64,000 nucleotides of DNA from UBA6918 sp040754425 (GTDB taxonomy: Bacteria > Pseudomonadota > Gammaproteobacteria > Burkholderiales > Thiobacillaceae), in contig JBFMCR010000016.1 of NCBI GenBank assembly GCA_040754425.1, forward strand, positions 1 through 64,000. The letters are read 5' to 3'. This document shows positions 47,921 to 57,562 of this stretch, in pieces. The notes under the pieces are model-generated. The model made no database searches. It saw nothing but the letters and a program-made list of their open reading frames with translations, and was not told the origin of the DNA. A program made the position numbers and the translations under genes. The first letter of the stretch is position 1, and each line of letters begins with the position of its first letter.

Positions 47921-50900
47921 TCACGGTGCCGGGCCGATGTCGACCAGGCGGCCGTCGTCCAGCAGCAGGGCGGCCTTTATGCGTTTGCCGGCATAAAGGC
48001 CCGCAAGTGCCTCGGCATAGCGCGCAAGCTGGGGCCGGTAGAGCGCGGCCAGCGCTTCGTCGGGCAGGGCGGCATTTTCCTCGCCGGTCTTGTAGTCGAG
48101 GATCCAGACGGCATCGTCGAATTCCACCAGCCGGTCGATGCGCAGGGCATTGCCGTCGCGGTCGAGGATGGCGAGCTCGTTGCGCGCGCGCCGGTATTGC
48201 GACGGGTCGAAATAGCGCGCGAGTTGCGGCATGGCGATGAGCGCGCGCGCGCGGCTTTCGATGTCCGCCAGCGTGCCGTCGCCAATACCGAGGCGTGCGG
48301 CCAGCGCCCGAAGGTTGCGCGGCGACCCGGGCGGGGCGTGGCGCTCGAGGCAGGCGTGGAAGAGCTCGCCCAGGGCGGCAGCCGGGCTCGTCTGTTCGGC
48401 GGCCATGCGCTCGCCGACGGCGGGGGCCTCGATGCGTCGCGGCCGGGCAGTCGGAACGGCGGCTTCGGTCCGCGCACAGACGGGCAGGTCGGCAGGCAGT
48501 TCTGCGTTTGCCCAGGCTGCGGCGATGCGCTTTAGCCATTCGTTCCTGTTGTCGTCGCCGCTGACGACGAGACCCTGTTTCGCGCGGGTCAGCGCGACAT
48601 ACAGCAGGTTGGCGGCTTCGCGTTGCGCCAGATTTTCCTCTTCTTCGAACCATTCCCGGCGGAAGGCGCCGCGCTCGTCCTTTTTGCCATAGAGCGAGAA
48701 GTGCTGCGGCCGATCGGCCGTCGGCGGCCAGGGCGACAGCACGTGGTAGGTTTCGCCCTGCCGGTGGTCGCTGCCGCCCAGCAGCCAGACGATGGGCGCT
48801 TCCAGGCCCTTGGCGCCATGGATGGTCAAAAGGCGCACGGCATTTTCGCCGTCTGCGGCGATGCCTTCGCCGGGTGCTGCGTCGACATCGCCGATCAGGT
48901 TTTTCAGTTCGCGGATGAAGCCGGCGAGCGTGGGGTAGCGCCCGCCGTCCTGGGTCAGCGCGAGCTGCATGAAGGCGCGCAGGTTGGCGGCGATCTGCGG
49001 GCGCTTTGCCGCTGGGGCGGCCGCGGCATGGCGCGCTTCCGCATCGCCCTCGAAATAGATGCGGTCGAGCAGGTCGTGCACCGGCAGGATGCCGACGTGC
49101 TTGCGCCAGCCTTGCAACAGGCGCCAGGCGCGCGCGAGGCGGGCGGGGCAATCGGCGGCAGCCGCCAGCTTTTCCAGCCGGCCCCACCAGTGCGTGCCTT
49201 CCTGCGCGCTCAACCGCAGCAGTTCTTCGTCGCTTGAGGCGAACAGCGGGCTTCTCAGCGCATGCGCGAGCCTGAGGTCGGCGTGCGGGGTCGCCAGGGT
49301 TTCCAGCAGCGCGATCAGGTCCTGCGCTTGCAGCGCATTGAGCAGCCCGCCGCGGCGCGAGGTGATGAAGGGAATGCCGGCCTGCTCCAGCGCGCGCTCA
49401 TAGATTTGCAGGTGGGTGCGCCTGCGCACCAGGGCGAGCACGTCGCCGGGGCGTGCGGCATGGGCGCCGCGCCCATCTTCGACCTGCCAGCGGCCGAGGA
49501 TTTCGTCGCGCAGCATGCGGGCGAACTCTTCCGCCTCGAGATGCACGGCCTTGTCTTCGGCTTCCGGCAGGGCAGTGGTGAGCGGATTGCGCAATTCGCC
49601 GGGCGCCGCGGATTCGCTTTTTTGCACGGCCACTTTCAGGCAGCGCACCGCGCCCGCGAGACTTTCGTTTTCTTCGGCATGGCCGTGGGCCTCGAAGCCG
49701 GCTTCATCGGCGAATACCGGATTGAGCGCATGCACCAGTGCGGGTGCAAGCCTGCGCGTCGTGTTCTGGGTGAAGCGTTCGGCACGAAAATGCGTCTGCA
49801 GGAATTCGGCGGCGGCATCGAACACGCGCGCTTCGCCGCGGCGGAAGCGATAGATCGCCTGCTTGGGGTCGCCCACCATGAACACGGTCATGTCGGCGTC
49901 CGCTGCACGGCTTTCGGAAAGCCAGGCCGAGAGCCCCTGCCACTGCAGCGGGTTGGTATCCTGGAATTCGTCCAGCAATAAATGCCGGTAACGCGCATCC
50001 AGCTTCAGCGCCAAAAGCGGCGCATATTCCTCGTTTGCCAGCAGGCGGCAGGCGAGCCATTCGGCATCGGCGAAATCGATCACGCCCAGTTCGGCCTTGG
50101 CCTCCTGGTAGGCCTGCAAAAAGGCATGACCCAGCAGCAGGCCGTGGCGGTTGAGCCGCCAGGCGCGGATCTCGGCGAAGTGGTCGCTGATTTGCTCCAG
50201 CGCGGTTTCGACCTGATCGAGGTCCTTGAGATAGGCATCGAGTCCTGCGCCCAGCGCCTTCTGCAAATCCCTGGTAGCCTGCGCCTTGCGCCGCGCACCG
50301 GCCGTCATCAGGTGTTTCGTCAAGACGGCGTGCGCCTCTTCGGGGGGGAGAGCGAGGCTTTGCAGAATCGGCGCGGCGCGCGCGCGCTCGGTCTTCGAAC
50401 CTTTTTCCAGCGCCCGGCCCACGCGCTTGACGCGCGCACGCAGGGATTCGTCTGCCCAGAACGCTGCGACCGGGTCCTGCTCCGGATCGAATTGCAGGCT
50501 GGCGCGCAGCTTTTCGAGCGCGTAAGCCACGGGCTCGGCCTGGCCATCGGTATAGGCCCACCATTCGGCGCGGCGTTGCAGGAAATGAAACAGCAGGGTC
50601 TCCAGGTTGGCCTGGCCGTAGTCGTCAAGCAGGGCGGTCAGCGCCGCACCTTCCGGCGAATCCGGCGCGCGCGCCCAGTCGTCGGTCAGGCGCTCCCAGA
50701 CCTCGCGCTGCAACCGGCTTTCGCGCTCCAGGAGCGAAGCGCCCCAGGGCAGCCCGGCTTCCAGCGGCGCGCTTTTCAACAGATCCATGAACCAGCCGTG
50801 GAAGGTGGTGATGGCGGGTCCGGGCGTGGCGGTTAGCACCGCTTCCAGCAGGCCGCGCGCGCGCGGCAGCAGGGTTTCGATTTCCGTTTCCGGGACCTTG

Positions 50901-51160
50901 CGGTCGATCAGGAACTTGCGCACCTCGCCGTCGCTTTTCAGCGCCAGCACCTGCAGCCATTCGTTCAGGCGGTCGGTCATTTCCTGCGCGGCCTTGCGCG
51001 TGAAGGTGATGGCGAGGAGTTCCGAGGGCGCGGCGCCTGCCAGCAGCAGGCGGATCATGCGCGACACCAAGAGCCAGGTCTTGCCGCTGCCGGCGCAGGC
51101 CTCGACCACGCAGGAAGTGCGCGGGTCGAGGGCGGCGGCGGTATCGAGCGGCCTACTCAT
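47921..51160 (-). CDS. addA: UvrD-family helicase-nuclease, AddA-like
   Basis: A protein of about 1079 residues. The helicase motifs are Walker A ACAGSGKTWLLVSR near the N-terminus, LAITFTRKAAQEM (motif Ia), LLLDEFQDTNPLQW (motif II), FMVGDPKQAIYRFR (motif III), VRLLTIHGAKGLEAPIVWLLG and LLYVALTRAKQGLVV (motifs V/VI). The C-terminus (ILDRDGNALRIDRLVEFDDAVWILDYKTGEE) is a PD-(D/E)XK nuclease domain. With the overlapping upstream addB it would process double-strand breaks for RecA. I start at MSRPLDTAAALD, which overlaps addB by eight bases. Confidence 0.9.
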   Translation of the reverse strand: MSRPLDTAAALDPRTSCVVEACAGSGKTWLLVSRMIRLLLAGAAPSELLAITFTRKAAQEMTDRLNEWLQVLALKSDGEVRKFLIDRKVPETEIETLLPRARGLLEAVLTATPGPAITTFHGWFMDLLKSAPLEAGLPWGASLLERESRLQREVWERLTDDWARAPDSPEGAALTALLDDYGQANLETLLFHFLQRRAEWWAYTDGQAEPVAYALEKLRASLQFDPEQDPVAAFWADESLRARVKRVGRALEKGSKTERARAAPILQSLALPPEEAHAVLTKHLMTAGARRKAQATRDLQKALGAGLDAYLKDLDQVETALEQISDHFAEIRAWRLNRHGLLLGHAFLQAYQEAKAELGVIDFADAEWLACRLLANEEYAPLLALKLDARYRHLLLDEFQDTNPLQWQGLSAWLSESRAADADMTVFMVGDPKQAIYRFRRGEARVFDAAAEFLQTHFRAERFTQNTTRRLAPALVHALNPVFADEAGFEAHGHAEENESLAGAVRCLKVAVQKSESAAPGELRNPLTTALPEAEDKAVHLEAEEFARMLRDEILGRWQVEDGRGAHAARPGDVLALVRRRTHLQIYERALEQAGIPFITSRRGGLLNALQAQDLIALLETLATPHADLRLAHALRSPLFASSDEELLRLSAQEGTHWWGRLEKLAAAADCPARLARAWRLLQGWRKHVGILPVHDLLDRIYFEGDAEARHAAAAPAAKRPQIAANLRAFMQLALTQDGGRYPTLAGFIRELKNLIGDVDAAPGEGIAADGENAVRLLTIHGAKGLEAPIVWLLGGSDHRQGETYHVLSPWPPTADRPQHFSLYGKKDERGAFRREWFEEEENLAQREAANLLYVALTRAKQGLVVSGDDNRNEWLKRIAAAWANAELPADLPVCARTEAAVPTARPRRIEAPAVGERMAAEQTSPAAALGELFHACLERHAPPGSPRNLRALAARLGIGDGTLADIESRARALIAMPQLARYFDPSQYRRARNELAILDRDGNALRIDRLVEFDDAVWILDYKTGEENAALPDEALAALYRPQLARYAEALAGLYAGKRIKAALLLDDGRLVDIGPAP

Positions 51161-53774
51161 CCCAGTTTCCCTTTCTGCACAGTCCGCGCGCTTCGCAGTA
51201 GCGGCACACGGCATCCACGCCGTTGGCCGGCAGCTTCGCGCCCGCGGCGATGGCTTCGAGCAGTTGCGGAAGCCTGAGGCTGATGGCCTCGACGTCGGTT
51301 TCGCCGTCCAGGCAGACGGGCGCCACGGTTTCATCGTCTATGGGCAGGAAAGCGGCTTCGGCCCCGGCCAGCCAGGCGTAGAAGGGCAGTTGCACGTTTT
51401 CTTCGGGATCGGCCGCGGCGTTTTTCAGCGCGCGCAGGCTGCGCGTCTTGTAGTCGATGACGCGCAGCGCATTTTTGTTCCGGTCGATACGGTCGATGCG
51501 GCCGTGCAGCCGCACTTCGCCCAGGCCCGGCACCTGGTGCCGCCTCTCCAGCTCGGTTTCGCCGCTCTGGTAGCGCCAGCCTTCGGCCACCTGGTCCAGC
51601 CAGGCGTCGACATAAGCGGGATGGATGCCTTGCCAGCGCGCGCGCCAGGCGGCGGCGGTGTAGGCGGGCAATCCGGCGAACCCGGCTTCGGAATATTCGC
51701 GCAGCAAGGCCAATGCCGCTTCGCGCTCCTCGGGCGGGGCGGCGTCGTGGAAGCGCTTGAGGATGGCGTGCAGGGCGGTGCCGTAATCGCTCTTGTCGAG
51801 CGCTTCGTCGGCTTCTTCGAGTTCCTCCAGGCGCAGCACGCTTTTCGCGAAAAACCGGTAAGGGCAGTCGAGCAGGGTCTGGTAGGCGGTGGGCGAGTAA
51901 TGGTCGGGCAGACGCTCCGGCGGCACCGCCGGCGCGGGACGGCCGGCGGCCGGCGGCGGTTCGCTTGCCCGTGCCGGCGCTTCGTCGGCGGCCTGCGTTT
52001 CCAGCCTGCTGCCCCAGGCCGCTTCATGCAGCGCCTGCAGCCGGATGACGAGCGGCGAGGCGGGATTGGGCTCGTCCTCGTGCCAGGCTTGCCAGCTCAA
52101 AAGCGCCTGGCCGCAGGCGAGCAGGGGAATGAGGTCTTCCACGGACTGCCGGGCGGCTTCGGCGAAGGTCGGCAGCCCCAGTTGCGCGCGCGTTGCCTGG
52201 TTGAACAGGCTGGTGCCCGGCGTGCCGGGCAGCCGAGCGGCATCGGCGCCGATCACCGCCACGGCCTCGAAGCTGCGCCCGCGCGCCGCTGGCAGGGAGG
52301 TGAGCACGATGGGGCTGGCCACGCTCTCGTCGACGAAGGCGGCATTTTCCAAGGCGCGGTCGAGCCAGCGCCGCCATTCGCCGAAGCCGTATTTTTCCGT
52401 GTCCAAGGCGAGCTCTGCGCGCAGCCTGGCCAGGGTTTCCATCAGGCTGGCGCCGGCGGCGTCGGCCTTGAGCGCCCCGGTTGCCTGCAGTCGCGCGAGG
52501 CTTTGTTCCAGGCGGCCAAGCCAGGCGCCGAGGCTGGCGCGCGAGCGGGGAAAGCCGCGCGCGGCTGCGGCGAGCGCATCGAGCCAGGGCAGGGCGCCGG
52601 GCACGTGCTGCCCGGCGAGGCGGCGCAGTTCGTTCATGCCCTGTGCCACGCCCTGGCGGCGCATGGCCAGCTCCAGGGCCAGCACCGAGTCCTGGCGCGC
52701 GGCGACTTCGCCCAGCACGAAGGGCGACTTCAGCAGGTCCAGGAACTCCACATGCGGAAAATCGCGCGCCACGCATTCCAGCCAGCGGTCGATGACCGCG
52801 GCGGCGGCGGTGGTGGACAGCGCCCAGCCGGTTTCGTCCGCCACCAGCACGTTCATGCGTTCCAGCAGGGCACGCACGCGGCGCGAGCTTTCGCGGTCCA
52901 GCGCGATCAGGCCGATCCGCCGCCGTCCGGCGTTCAATTGCCCGGCGACCCAGGTGGCGACGGCGCGTGCCTCCGCTTCCAGATGCGGGGCCGGGCACAG
53001 TCGCAGCCGGCCGTGCAGGGGAGATATTGTGTGAACACTTGCTACCTCCATAGCCCTTGTTTTTATTGGCGATGGCGATACCCGCCAAGCGCTGTCCAGC
53101 ACCTGCGTCACGCCGTCAGCGGCTTGCGTGGACGCTTCGAACAGCCGCACGGGCGCGTGCTCGGCATGGCGCTCGAGAAATTTTTTTTCCAGTGCGGTGA
53201 GCGGGCCGAGCGCGTAGCCGTAAAGCGGCCGCGGGACGGCGGCCGCCTGTTCGAGCAGGGCGTCGAGCGCGCGCGCATAGCGCGCCTGGGGATCGCTGCC
53301 GCCGGTATTGAGCGCCTGCCAGACGGCTTCGATCAGCGCGGTTTCGCGGCCGAGGTGCTCGCCGCGCAGGGGGCGCAGGCGGCCGGCGATTTCACCGCAA
53401 AGGCGCGCCGCGGACAACTCGTCCGCCAGTTGCAGCAGTTCCTCGGCCAGCGCCCAGCGGTCGACCGTGCCCAGCCAGCCTTCGCGCCGCAGCACGCCGT
53501 ACAGGCGGGCGAGCCTTTGCGATTGCGGCTCGGCTGCACCTTCTGCCAGGTTTTCGGCCCAGGACTTGAGCGGCGTGATGAAGGGCGGGATGAGTGCGGC
53601 GTGTCCGGCCGCATGCGCCAGGGCGCGGGCGAAATCCTGCCCGGCGCGGTGGTTGGGTACGAGAACGACGAGTCCCGACAGGTCCGGGAGCAGGTCGGCG
53701 TGACGATCGAGGAGTTGGCGGGCGACGGTCTCGGGCAGGATGGCGCCGGCGAGGGGAATCCTGTCGATTCCCAC
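51153..53774 (-). CDS. addB: PD-(D/E)XK nuclease, AddB-like
   Basis: An 873-residue partner of AddA. The N-terminus (LSGLVVLVPNHRAGQDFARAL) is a degenerate helicase fold. The C-terminal nuclease shows YSPTAYQTLLDCPYRFFAKSVLRL, KSDYGTALHAILKRF, GRIDRIDRNKNALRVIDYKT and the closing AVCRYCEARGLCRKG. The single Cys in LDCPYRF plus the three at the end form the Fe-S cluster staple of AddB-type nucleases. An AT-richer stretch (about 53020-53090) encodes roughly 25 residues (near SPSPIKTRAMEVASVHTISP) that look inserted. Confidence 0.88.
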   Translation of the reverse strand: MGIDRIPLAGAILPETVARQLLDRHADLLPDLSGLVVLVPNHRAGQDFARALAHAAGHAALIPPFITPLKSWAENLAEGAAEPQSQRLARLYGVLRREGWLGTVDRWALAEELLQLADELSAARLCGEIAGRLRPLRGEHLGRETALIEAVWQALNTGGSDPQARYARALDALLEQAAAVPRPLYGYALGPLTALEKKFLERHAEHAPVRLFEASTQAADGVTQVLDSAWRVSPSPIKTRAMEVASVHTISPLHGRLRLCPAPHLEAEARAVATWVAGQLNAGRRRIGLIALDRESSRRVRALLERMNVLVADETGWALSTTAAAAVIDRWLECVARDFPHVEFLDLLKSPFVLGEVAARQDSVLALELAMRRQGVAQGMNELRRLAGQHVPGALPWLDALAAAARGFPRSRASLGAWLGRLEQSLARLQATGALKADAAGASLMETLARLRAELALDTEKYGFGEWRRWLDRALENAAFVDESVASPIVLTSLPAARGRSFEAVAVIGADAARLPGTPGTSLFNQATRAQLGLPTFAEAARQSVEDLIPLLACGQALLSWQAWHEDEPNPASPLVIRLQALHEAAWGSRLETQAADEAPARASEPPPAAGRPAPAVPPERLPDHYSPTAYQTLLDCPYRFFAKSVLRLEELEEADEALDKSDYGTALHAILKRFHDAAPPEEREAALALLREYSEAGFAGLPAYTAAAWRARWQGIHPAYVDAWLDQVAEGWRYQSGETELERRHQVPGLGEVRLHGRIDRIDRNKNALRVIDYKTRSLRALKNAAADPEENVQLPFYAWLAGAEAAFLPIDDETVAPVCLDGETDVEAISLRLPQLLEAIAAGAKLPANGVDAVCRYCEARGLCRKGNWDE

Positions 53775-53779
53775 GTCTG

Positions 53780-54103
53780 TTACCGTTCCAAGTATTGGAG
53801 CTTGTCCTTGACCTTGGCCCAGTCATCGGCATCCGGCAGGGGATTCTTGCTTTCGATGATGGGCTTCCATTTTTTCGCTAGTTCGGCGTTGATTTCGAGG
53901 AAATGGCGCTGATCGGCCGGGCAGTCGTCTTCGGCGTAAATGGCTTCCACCGGGCATTCCGCCACGCACAGGGTGCAGTCTATGCATTCGTCGGGGTCGA
54001 TGACCAGGAAATTCTCGCCCTCGCGGAAGCAGTCCACGGGACAGACGTCCACGCAATCGGTGTATTTGCACTTGATGCAGGATTCGGTAACGACGTAGGT
54101 CAT
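53780..54103 (-). CDS. fdxA: ferredoxin FdxA (7Fe type)
   Basis: A 107-residue electron carrier. The Cys pattern CIKCKYTDCVDVCPVDC and CIDCTLCVAECP builds one [3Fe-4S] and one [4Fe-4S] cluster, as in Azotobacter ferredoxin I type proteins. The C-terminal extension (LEINAELAKKWKPIIESKNPLPDADDW) is typical of FdxA. It is five bases upstream of addB on the same strand, a common but unexplained pairing. Confidence 0.96.
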   Translation of the reverse strand: MTYVVTESCIKCKYTDCVDVCPVDCFREGENFLVIDPDECIDCTLCVAECPVEAIYAEDDCPADQRHFLEINAELAKKWKPIIESKNPLPDADDWAKVKDKLQYLER

Positions 54104-54283
54104 GGTGACAGCCTCGTTGATTTATCGAAAAACCACCCCTGCTTAAGGGTGCTTTCAATTTTTGTGGGTTTTCGGGTAGGATAGCGGCAACACTCTGGTT
54201 TTGCCAACCAAATTGAACCATCAACTTTCCCTGTTGCCGCAGCGAGTCGGCATGTCTATGTTCCCCGTCAGGAGTTCTCCATA

Positions 54284-54610
54284 ATGAGCGAACACATTAA
54301 CCACATCTCCGATGCCTCTTTCGAGCAGGAGGTCCTGCAATCCCCGTTGCCGGTGCTGGTGGACTACTGGGCCGAGTGGTGCGGCCCGTGCAAGATGATC
54401 TCCCCGGTGCTGGACGAAGTGGCCAAGGAATACGCCGGCAAGCTCAAGGTCTGCAAGCTCAACATCGACGAAAACCAGGCCACCCCACCCAAGTACGGCA
54501 TCCGCGGCATCCCCACCCTGATGATTTTCAAGAACGGCAATGTCGAAGCCACCAAGGTCGGCGCCCTCTCCAAGTCCCAGCTTACCGCCTTTGTTGACAG
54601 CAATATCTAA
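54284..54610 (+). CDS. trxA: thioredoxin
   Basis: A 108-residue thioredoxin with active site WCGPC (in WAEWCGPCKMISP), cis-Pro in IRGIPTLMIFKNG and a start MSEHINHISDASFEQEVLQS like E. coli TrxA. It reduces protein disulfides in the cytosol. It lies just upstream of rho, the classical trxA-rho order, divergent from fdxA. AGGAG lies upstream of the ATG. Confidence 0.97.
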   Translation: MSEHINHISDASFEQEVLQSPLPVLVDYWAEWCGPCKMISPVLDEVAKEYAGKLKVCKLNIDENQATPPKYGIRGIPTLMIFKNGNVEATKVGALSKSQLTAFVDSNI

Positions 54611-54634
54611 CCCGTCTAGTCTTAGCTGAAACAA

Positions 54635-54672
54635 GAAGCATCCTGCCTCCCGCGTTCGCGGGGGGCTTCTTC
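54635..54672 (+). terminator. hairpin in the trxA-rho spacer (terminator or rho leader attenuator)
   Basis: A nine-pair GC stem (GCCTCCCGC, GTTC loop, GCGGGGGGC with one G-U) is followed by TTCTTC. A short AAGAAGC upstream can alternatively pair with the 3' GCTTCTT. Rho genes are autoregulated through their leaders, and the alternative pairing makes attenuation possible; simple termination of trxA is equally likely. Confidence 0.5.
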
Positions 54673-54719
54673 AAAACCCGTCCCTTCAATTCTCCGGCCT
54701 TGTGCCAAGCACACCCATC

Positions 54720-55982
<1,263 letters not shown>

Positions 55983-56092
55983 GGGTCAGGGATTAGGGGT
56001 CAGGATTCAGGATTCAGGGGTAGCGCGGCCGAAGGCCGCGCCCTAATATAAAGGGCGAAGCACTACCCCTGATCCCTGAATCCTGACCCCTG
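55983..56092. repeat. inverted repeat with GGATTCA units after rho
   Basis: The left arm (55983-56020) has GGGGTCAGG and GGATTCAGG units. The right arm (56066-56092) begins CCCCTGATCCCTGAATCCTG. The centre has GCGCGGCC-GAA-GGCCGCGC. It closely matches the element after ntrX (38589-38724) and could terminate rho. Confidence 0.8.
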
Positions 56093-56101
56093 GCTCCCGC
56101 C

Positions 56102-56515
56102 TCAATCGTCCAGATCCTCGATCACGTCCAGGATTACGCGGGTACGCGTGTCCATGATGGCGACGTCGGTGCCGACGATGATGTGCGCATAGCCGTCCGG
56201 CAGCCGGCTCAAGCGCCGCTCCAGGTCATCCGGCAGGTGGCGCCATTCCAAGCCGGGCGGCAGCGGCCGGTTGCGGGCAAGCTTCATGGCGTGGCCGGGC
56301 GGCACCTTGCCTTTTTTGGCGAGACCGGGCGGCAGGGCGCGGTAATTGCCACGGTAATAATCGCGGATCAGCATGCGGTCGCGGTCGCTGAATACCACGC
56401 GCACGTCGTAATCGTTCCCCCGTGCGCGCACGTCGCCATAGGCAGGCATGGTGTCGCAGCCGTTCATGCCGGCTGACGCAGCGAGCAGGAGGCACAGCGG
56501 CAGGATTCTTTTCAT
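56102..56515 (-). CDS. RcnB-like exported protein
   Basis: A 137-residue protein with an N-terminal signal (MKRILPLCLLLAASAGMNGC). The lipobox is non-canonical (MNGC), so it may be a lipoprotein or a cleaved periplasmic protein. The middle has RDYYRGNYRALPPGLAKKGKVPPGHAMKLARNRPLPPGLEWRHLP, the PPGLxKKGxxPPG pattern of RcnB/CigR-type envelope proteins, and the end reads IIVGTDVAIMDTRTRVILDVI as in that family. The role is not known. Confidence 0.75.
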   Translation of the reverse strand: MKRILPLCLLLAASAGMNGCDTMPAYGDVRARGNDYDVRVVFSDRDRMLIRDYYRGNYRALPPGLAKKGKVPPGHAMKLARNRPLPPGLEWRHLPDDLERRLSRLPDGYAHIIVGTDVAIMDTRTRVILDVIEDLDD

Positions 56516-56529
56516 GCGGGCCCCTTGCC

Positions 56530-57081
56530 TTATTTGTCCAGCTTGGTGAATTTCGACCCTTCCAGGGTCAGGTTGAACATCAGGCCCTTCTGGTCGAAGA
56601 TGAAGCCGACGATGGGGTCCTTGATGGTCTGGGTGGAAAGCTCCCTGCCGGCGCCGATGTCGACCACGGCGATGGAGCCGTCCACACCCGCCTTCCAGCC
56701 TTCGCTGTCGCGGAATTTCTTCAGGGCTTCATCCTGCATGAACACGATGACGATGGACTTGACCTGGCCGCCGAGCTGGAAACCGATGGAGGCGGCGGCC
56801 GTGCTGTAATAGGCCACGGTTTTGCCGCCCACGCGCAGGGCGCCCTCGCCGTATTCTCCGCCGATGCCGAATCCGGCCTTGTAGACCTTGGGGAAAACCA
56901 GGATGCCCTTGGCGCTTTTCAGGAAACTTTCCGCGCCGGCCACTTCGCGGGTGAAACGCGCCAGGGTGTCGTCGACGCCGGCGTCGATGACCTTTGCGCT
57001 GTCCGCCCAGGCAGGGGCGGCGGAGAAGACCAACAGCAACAGCAGGGCGGGCAGGCGAAACAGCCTGTTCAACAGTTCCAT
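56530..57081 (-). CDS. SYLF (Ysc84) lipid-binding domain protein, exported
   Basis: A 183-residue protein with a signal peptide (MELLNRLFRLPALLLLLVFSAAPAWA). The mature domain is SYLF/Ysc84: ESFLKSAKGILVFPKVYKAGFGIGGEYGEGALRVGGKTVAYYSTAAASIGFQLGGQVKS and VVDIGAGRELSTQTIKDPIVGFIF. The family binds phosphoinositides in eukaryotes; the bacterial role is undefined. GGAGG precedes the ATG at 57081. It lies 14 bases upstream of the RcnB-like gene, a probable two-gene unit. Confidence 0.85.
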   Translation of the reverse strand: MELLNRLFRLPALLLLLVFSAAPAWADSAKVIDAGVDDTLARFTREVAGAESFLKSAKGILVFPKVYKAGFGIGGEYGEGALRVGGKTVAYYSTAAASIGFQLGGQVKSIVIVFMQDEALKKFRDSEGWKAGVDGSIAVVDIGAGRELSTQTIKDPIVGFIFDQKGLMFNLTLEGSKFTKLDK

Positions 57082-57218
57082 GATTACATCCTCCAAATTT
57101 GCAACGCACAAGCTTCAGTTTAAGCGACAAGTCCTGACTTGCCTAACGGCTTGATTTCCTTTATATTACACGGCTCTTTCGCGTACTCGCCGCGAAAACC
57201 GAGACAAAGGACGCCCAA

Positions 57219-57425
57219 ATGAAAGCTGATATCCATCCCGAATACACCGAAATCGACGTGACCTGCTCCTGCGGCAACACGTTCAAGACCGGCTCCACCC
57301 TGGGCAAGCCCCTGCACGTGGAAGTGTGCTCCGAGTGCCACCCCTTCTACACCGGCAAACAGAAGATCGTCGATACCGCAGGCCGCGTGGAAAAATTCCG
57401 CCAGCGTTACGGCGCGAAGAAATAA
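57219..57425 (+). CDS. rpmE: 50S ribosomal protein L31 (zinc-type)
   Basis: A 68-residue ribosomal protein starting MKADIHPEYTEIDVTCSCGNTF and ending FRQRYGAKK. Cys16, Cys18, Cys37 and Cys40 (CSC and CSEC) form the zinc site, so this is the C+ form rather than the zinc-independent paralogue. The ATG has AAAGGA upstream. Two strong terminators follow. Confidence 0.96.
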   Translation: MKADIHPEYTEIDVTCSCGNTFKTGSTLGKPLHVEVCSECHPFYTGKQKIVDTAGRVEKFRQRYGAKK

Positions 57426-57445
57426 GCCGCGCACGGCAGCATGCG

Positions 57446-57505
57446 AAAAGGCAGCCTTGGCTGCCTTTTCCGTCTGGGTAGCAGGCAGCCTTGGCTGCTT
57501 TTTTT
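57446..57505 (+). terminator. two tandem near-identical terminators after rpmE
   Basis: The first is a perfect palindrome AAAAGGCAGCC-TT-GGCTGCCTTTT (57446-57469), the second GCAGCC-TT-GGCTGC with a seven-T run (57485-57505). The shared core GGCAGCCTTGGCTGC points to a local duplication. The first is symmetrical and could work in both directions. Confidence 0.9.
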
Positions 57506-57562
57506 GTTTGCCCGCCTCAGCGCGTATCATCACGGTATGCTTTCCGTTTTGCCGAGGTTGTC

